A stretch of 64,000 nt of DNA from Telluria mixta. Its GTDB lineage: Bacteria > Pseudomonadota > Gammaproteobacteria > Burkholderiales > Burkholderiaceae_D. The stretch spans positions 1,736,001-1,800,000 of the forward strand of contig NZ_CP119520.1 of NCBI RefSeq assembly GCF_029223865.1. The letters are read 5' to 3'. Every line of letters begins with the position of its first letter. Positions within the stretch are counted from its first letter, which is position 1. The notes below the pieces were generated by a model that saw only the letters and a program-made list of their open reading frames with translations, did no database searches and was not told the DNA's origin. The position numbers were made by a program, and so were the translations under genes. Of this stretch, positions 60,949-64,000 are shown piece after piece.

Positions 60949-62435
60949 CGCTTCGGCGCAGCCGGCCTGGCGCCGTCCTTGATCTCGACCGGTTTCTGCT
61001 CCTGGCCCGGCAGCCCGGCCGGCGCCGGCTTGTCCTCGTCCGGATCGGCCTTCGCGAGCTGCACCTTCAGGCCCTTGAAGTGGTTCAGGGCCTGCGCGAG
61101 CTGGAAGTCGTCCTTGCCGCCGAATTCGACCGGCTTGGCGTTCTTCAGCGCGGCCATGGTGAACTGCTCTTCCTCGAGCTCGTCGCGGCGTTTCGCGTTC
61201 GCGCTCTTGCCGGCTGCCTCGTTCGACAGGTGGTGATCGAGGTCGGCTTCGCGCACGCGCACGGCGTTCAGGCCGTCGCCGTCCGGCGTTTCGTCGACTT
61301 TCAGGTCGGGCACGATGCCCAGCGCCTGGATCGAGCGCCCTTTGGGCGTGTAGTAGCGCGCGATCGTCAACTTGACAGCCGTGTCGGGCGTCAGCTGGCG
61401 CAGGTCCTGCACGGAGCCCTTGCCGAAGGTCTGGCTGCCCATCACGATGGCGCGCTTGTAATCCTGCAGGGCGCCCGCGACGATTTCCGACGCGGACGCC
61501 GAGCCCGTGTTGACCAGCACCACCATCGGCACGGTCTTCAGCGCGGCCGGCAACCTGGCCAGCGGATCGGCGCCCGGCTTGATGGCATAGAACTCGCGCC
61601 GGCCGTAGTACGTGACGTTCGACGTGGTCATCTGTCCCTTGGTCGAGACGATCACGTCGTTCGCGGGCAGGAAGGCGGCAGAGACGCCGATCGCGCTCGG
61701 CAGCAGGCCGCCCGGGTCGTTGCGCAGGTCCAGTACGAGGCCCTTGATGTTCGGATTGCGGGCGTACAGGTCCTTCAGCTTGTCCGCGACCTCGTCGACG
61801 GTCTCTTCCTGGAACTGGTTGATGCGCAGCCAGGCATAGCCGGGCTCGATCATCTTCGCCTTGACGCTGACCACCTTGATTTCCTCGCGCTCGACGGGCA
61901 CGACCCACGGCGCGTCGGCGCCGCGGCGGGCGATGGTCAGCATCACCTTGCTGTGCGGCTCGCCGCGCATGCGCTTGATGGCGTCGTCCAGCGACAGTCC
62001 CTTGACCGGCACGTTGTCGATGCGGGTGATCAGGTCGCCGGCCTTGATGCCGGCGCGGTAGGCGGGCGACTCCTCGATGGGCGAGACGATCTTGACATAG
62101 CCGTCTTCCATCGCGACCTCGATGCCGAGGCCGACGAAGCGGCCCTGCACCTCTTCGCGCATCTCGGTGAAATCCTTCTGGTCCAGGTAGACGGAATGCG
62201 GATCGAGCGAATTCACCATGCCGGCGATGGCGTCCGACAGCAGCTTCTTGTCGTCGACCTTCTCGACGTAATCGCTCTTGATGAGGGCATAGACATCGGC
62301 CAGCTGGCGCAGCTCGTCCAGCGGCAGGGGCGCGTCGCCGCCTTTTTGCGCCAGCGCCGAGTACTGGACCGAGACGGCCACCCCGGCCACCATGCCGAGG
62401 CCGATCAGACCGAGGTTCTTGAGTTTCTTGCCCAT
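60945..62435 (-). CDS. Carboxy-terminal processing protease (S41, CtpA-like)
   Basis: The 496-residue periplasmic protease has an N-terminal signal anchor (LKNLGLIGLGMVAGVAVSVQ), a PDZ domain (about 95-170; GRFVGLGIEVAMEDG, AYRAGIKAGDLITRIDNVPV) and the S41 catalytic core. The serine of the Ser-Lys dyad is in LVNTGSASASEIVAGALQD and the lysine in GSQTFGKGSVQDLRQ. A C-terminal Lys/Pro-rich extension ends the protein. Such enzymes trim envelope proteins and peptidoglycan hydrolases. The gene lies between envC and moeB. Confidence 0.94.
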   Translation of the reverse strand: MGKKLKNLGLIGLGMVAGVAVSVQYSALAQKGGDAPLPLDELRQLADVYALIKSDYVEKVDDKKLLSDAIAGMVNSLDPHSVYLDQKDFTEMREEVQGRFVGLGIEVAMEDGYVKIVSPIEESPAYRAGIKAGDLITRIDNVPVKGLSLDDAIKRMRGEPHSKVMLTIARRGADAPWVVPVEREEIKVVSVKAKMIEPGYAWLRINQFQEETVDEVADKLKDLYARNPNIKGLVLDLRNDPGGLLPSAIGVSAAFLPANDVIVSTKGQMTTSNVTYYGRREFYAIKPGADPLARLPAALKTVPMVVLVNTGSASASEIVAGALQDYKRAIVMGSQTFGKGSVQDLRQLTPDTAVKLTIARYYTPKGRSIQALGIVPDLKVDETPDGDGLNAVRVREADLDHHLSNEAAGKSANAKRRDELEEEQFTMAALKNAKPVEFGGKDDFQLAQALNHFKGLKVQLAKADPDEDKPAPAGLPGQEQKPVEIKDGARPAAPKR

Positions 62436-62463
62436 GCTGTTCCCTGGATTGTGCTTCCGGAAA

Positions 62464-63942
62464 TTAGAACCTGATCCAGCTCGAAGGATCGAACGCTTTT
62501 CCGAGATGCCTGAGCTCGAAGTATAGCCCCGATTCCTCGTTGCCGCCGGTATTGCCGGCGCTGGCGATGACGTCGCCAGGCTTGACGGCGTCGCCTGCCT
62601 GTTTCACCAAAGTCTGGTTGTTGCCGTAGATCGACAGGTACTCGCCGCCGTGGTTAATGATGATCAGGTTGCCGTAGCCGCGCATCCAGTTGGCGAACAC
62701 GACACGGCCCGCCGCGATGGCGCGTACGTCGGTCCCTTCCGGGGCCTTGATGAACATGCCGCGCCACGTCGGACCGTCGCCGCGCTTGGCGCCGAAACGG
62801 GCTGCGATCTTGCCGGAGATCGGTGCCGGCAGGCGGCCGCGCAGGCTTTCGAATGCGCCGCTCGGCAGGTCGGCGGCCAGTGCGGTGTCGGCCGTGCGCT
62901 GCGGTGCCTCCTGTTTTTGCGGCGGTTCTTCCGCCACCCGCGTGTCTTCCGGCTCGGGCTTCGGCGGCGGCAACGGTTTCACGGGTTTGCCGGTCTTCGC
63001 CGCTTCCTTGGCCGCTTCGCGCGCCAGGCGTTCGCGTTCTTCGCGCTGCGCCTTGGCCCGCGCCAGTGCACGTTCTTTCGCTTCGGCGGCCGCTTTTGCG
63101 CGCGCGGCAGCCAGTTCCTGCTGCCGCTTGCGCTCGGCGGCAGCGGCGATTTCCTGTTCGCGGATCAGGCGCGTCAGGCGGTCGACGAGGCCGCTCATGC
63201 GCTGCTCGTCCTGTTCCAGGCGGCTCGCCTGCTTGCGCTGGTCCGTCAGCTTGCTCGACAGATTCGCCAGCAGGGTGGCGCGCTTGGCCTTTTCCTTTTC
63301 GAGCAGGGCCTTCTGCGACTTCTGCTCTTGTGCGATTTCTTCCAGCTCATCCTTGGCGTTCTGCGTCTCGGCGTGGTTCGCCTCGACGGCCGCCAGGTTC
63401 GCGCGCAGGGAATTCAGCAGTTTCGCCTGCGCCTGCGATACGTAGGCCATCATCTGCAGGTCGCGGTTGATCCGGTTCGGATTGTCACCGGACAGCAGCA
63501 GCTTGATGCGGTCCTCGTTGCCGGCGACATAGTGTTCGCGCAACAGCTTCGCCAGTTGGCGCTTCTGGGCCGCGATGGTGTCGCCGAGTCTCGCCTCTTC
63601 GGTGGCGAGATCCTTCAGTTTGGTGTTAGTGGCAGCCTGCTCGTCCGCGAGTTCGCGCAGCGAACGGTTGGCGTCGGAGATCGCCTCTTCCGATTCCGCC
63701 AGCTCGTCGGCCGCATCTTCCTTTTCGCTCTCGGTGCGGCTGATGTCCTTCTTGAGCGCACTGAGCTTTTGTTGGATACCGGCGCGCGCCGCCTCGGCGG
63801 CGGCCTTCTCCTTGCTGCGCGTGGTCTGGCGCGGCGCCGCCTGCACGCTGCCGAAGGCGAACGCGCAGGCCAGCAGGCCGCATACCAGCTTGCCGCGGGC
63901 GGACAGGCCCGCGGACGTCGACTTCACGAAGGAAAAACGCAA
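62464..63942 (-). CDS. envC: Murein hydrolase activator EnvC-like (coiled coil plus degenerate LytM/M23)
   Basis: The 492-residue exported protein has a signal peptide (ending near FGSVQA), a long coiled-coil (about 40-320; SALKKDISRTESEKEDAADE, LLREHYVAGNEDRIKLLLSG), a Pro/Lys-rich linker and a C-terminal M23 (LytM) fold. The LytM metal ligands are lost: the usual HxxxD is replaced around GPTWRGMFIKAPEG, and the usual HxH by GLYFELRHLG. This fits EnvC, which activates amidases for septal splitting rather than cutting peptidoglycan itself. It appears to start at TTG, six bases after the gpmA stop. No ATG lies near the frame start. Confidence 0.9.
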   Translation of the reverse strand: MRFSFVKSTSAGLSARGKLVCGLLACAFAFGSVQAAPRQTTRSKEKAAAEAARAGIQQKLSALKKDISRTESEKEDAADELAESEEAISDANRSLRELADEQAATNTKLKDLATEEARLGDTIAAQKRQLAKLLREHYVAGNEDRIKLLLSGDNPNRINRDLQMMAYVSQAQAKLLNSLRANLAAVEANHAETQNAKDELEEIAQEQKSQKALLEKEKAKRATLLANLSSKLTDQRKQASRLEQDEQRMSGLVDRLTRLIREQEIAAAAERKRQQELAAARAKAAAEAKERALARAKAQREERERLAREAAKEAAKTGKPVKPLPPPKPEPEDTRVAEEPPQKQEAPQRTADTALAADLPSGAFESLRGRLPAPISGKIAARFGAKRGDGPTWRGMFIKAPEGTDVRAIAAGRVVFANWMRGYGNLIIINHGGEYLSIYGNNQTLVKQAGDAVKPGDVIASAGNTGGNEESGLYFELRHLGKAFDPSSWIRF

Positions 63943-63945
63943 GAC

Positions 63946-64000
63946 TTACTTCGCCTTCCCTTGGTTGGCCACGGCGGCCATGGCGGCCTCGATCGCTGCC
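63946..64000 (-). CDS. gpmA: 2,3-bisphosphoglycerate-dependent phosphoglycerate mutase, C-terminal end
   Basis: Only the last 17 codons and TAA are inside the window: AAIEAAMAAVANQGKAK. This Ala-rich end terminating in QGKAK is what I recall for betaproteobacterial GpmA, and the order gpmA-envC-ctpA-moeB supports it. The call rests on this short tail and synteny alone. Confidence 0.7.
   Translation of the reverse strand, partial: AAIEAAMAAVANQGKAK

Overview
The window is a GC-rich chromosomal segment from a Gram-negative bacterium. Gene content and order point to Betaproteobacteria, Burkholderiales, most likely Oxalobacteraceae (Massilia-like). The pointers are the hslV-hslU block with an upstream STAS protein, the gpmA-envC-ctpA-moeB order, a metF / small membrane protein / ahcY / metK methyl-cycle cluster with an S-adenosylhomocysteine riboswitch, a GspGHIJKLMN-DEF-C type II secretion operon, a DksA with the short non-canonical cysteine motif, and a Burkholderiales-type trimeric porin. 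This assignment is inferred from protein families read by eye; no database search was possible.

Left part (1-21 kb), carbohydrate catabolism. A truncated indolepyruvate ferredoxin oxidoreductase gene and a divergent Lrp/AsnC regulator come first. From 2.6 to 13.4 kb lies what I read as a (galacto)(gluco)mannan utilisation locus. One arm (minus strand) encodes a FucP-like sugar symporter, a GH3 glycosidase, a GH5 endo-mannanase-like enzyme, a GH27 alpha-galactosidase and a CE2-type deacetylase. The divergent arm encodes a LacI regulator, an AGE-family (mannose isomerase-like) epimerase and a PfkB sugar kinase. Together they would remove acetyl and galactosyl decorations, cut the backbone, import sugar, isomerise mannose to fructose and phosphorylate it. 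A second operon (13.4-19.2 kb, minus strand) holds a CUT2-type ABC sugar transporter (SBP, ATPase, permease), a second PfkB kinase and a LamB-family porin. A second LacI regulator is divergent to it. Several palindromic operator candidates lie in the two divergent control regions.

Middle part (20.5-43.7 kb), mostly housekeeping: GNAT acetyltransferase, a periplasmic-propeller diguanylate cyclase, CCA-adding enzyme, GST, NDUFA9-like SDR, Slt-type lytic transglycosylase, 5-formyl-THF cycloligase, the metF-ahcY-metK methyl cycle, two tandem lipid A acyltransferases, dapF, a Sel1-repeat protein, a highly expressed porin, DUF484, xerC, a histidine-rich COG0523 GTPase and dksA.

Right part (43.8-64 kb): a two-STAS protein, the HslVU protease with a sigma-32-like promoter, small genes of unknown role, a complete type II secretion operon (12 gsp genes on the minus strand), and moeB-ctpA-envC with the end of gpmA at the right edge. 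The type II system is a plausible export route for the glycosidases, but that link is inference.

Genes are tightly packed: many ATGA or TGATG overlaps, and several convergent pairs whose stop codons abut or lie within a few bases. I saw no tRNA, rRNA, CRISPR array, insertion sequence or prophage. The only gene-free stretch above 300 bases is the leader region of the porin gene (38486-38967).
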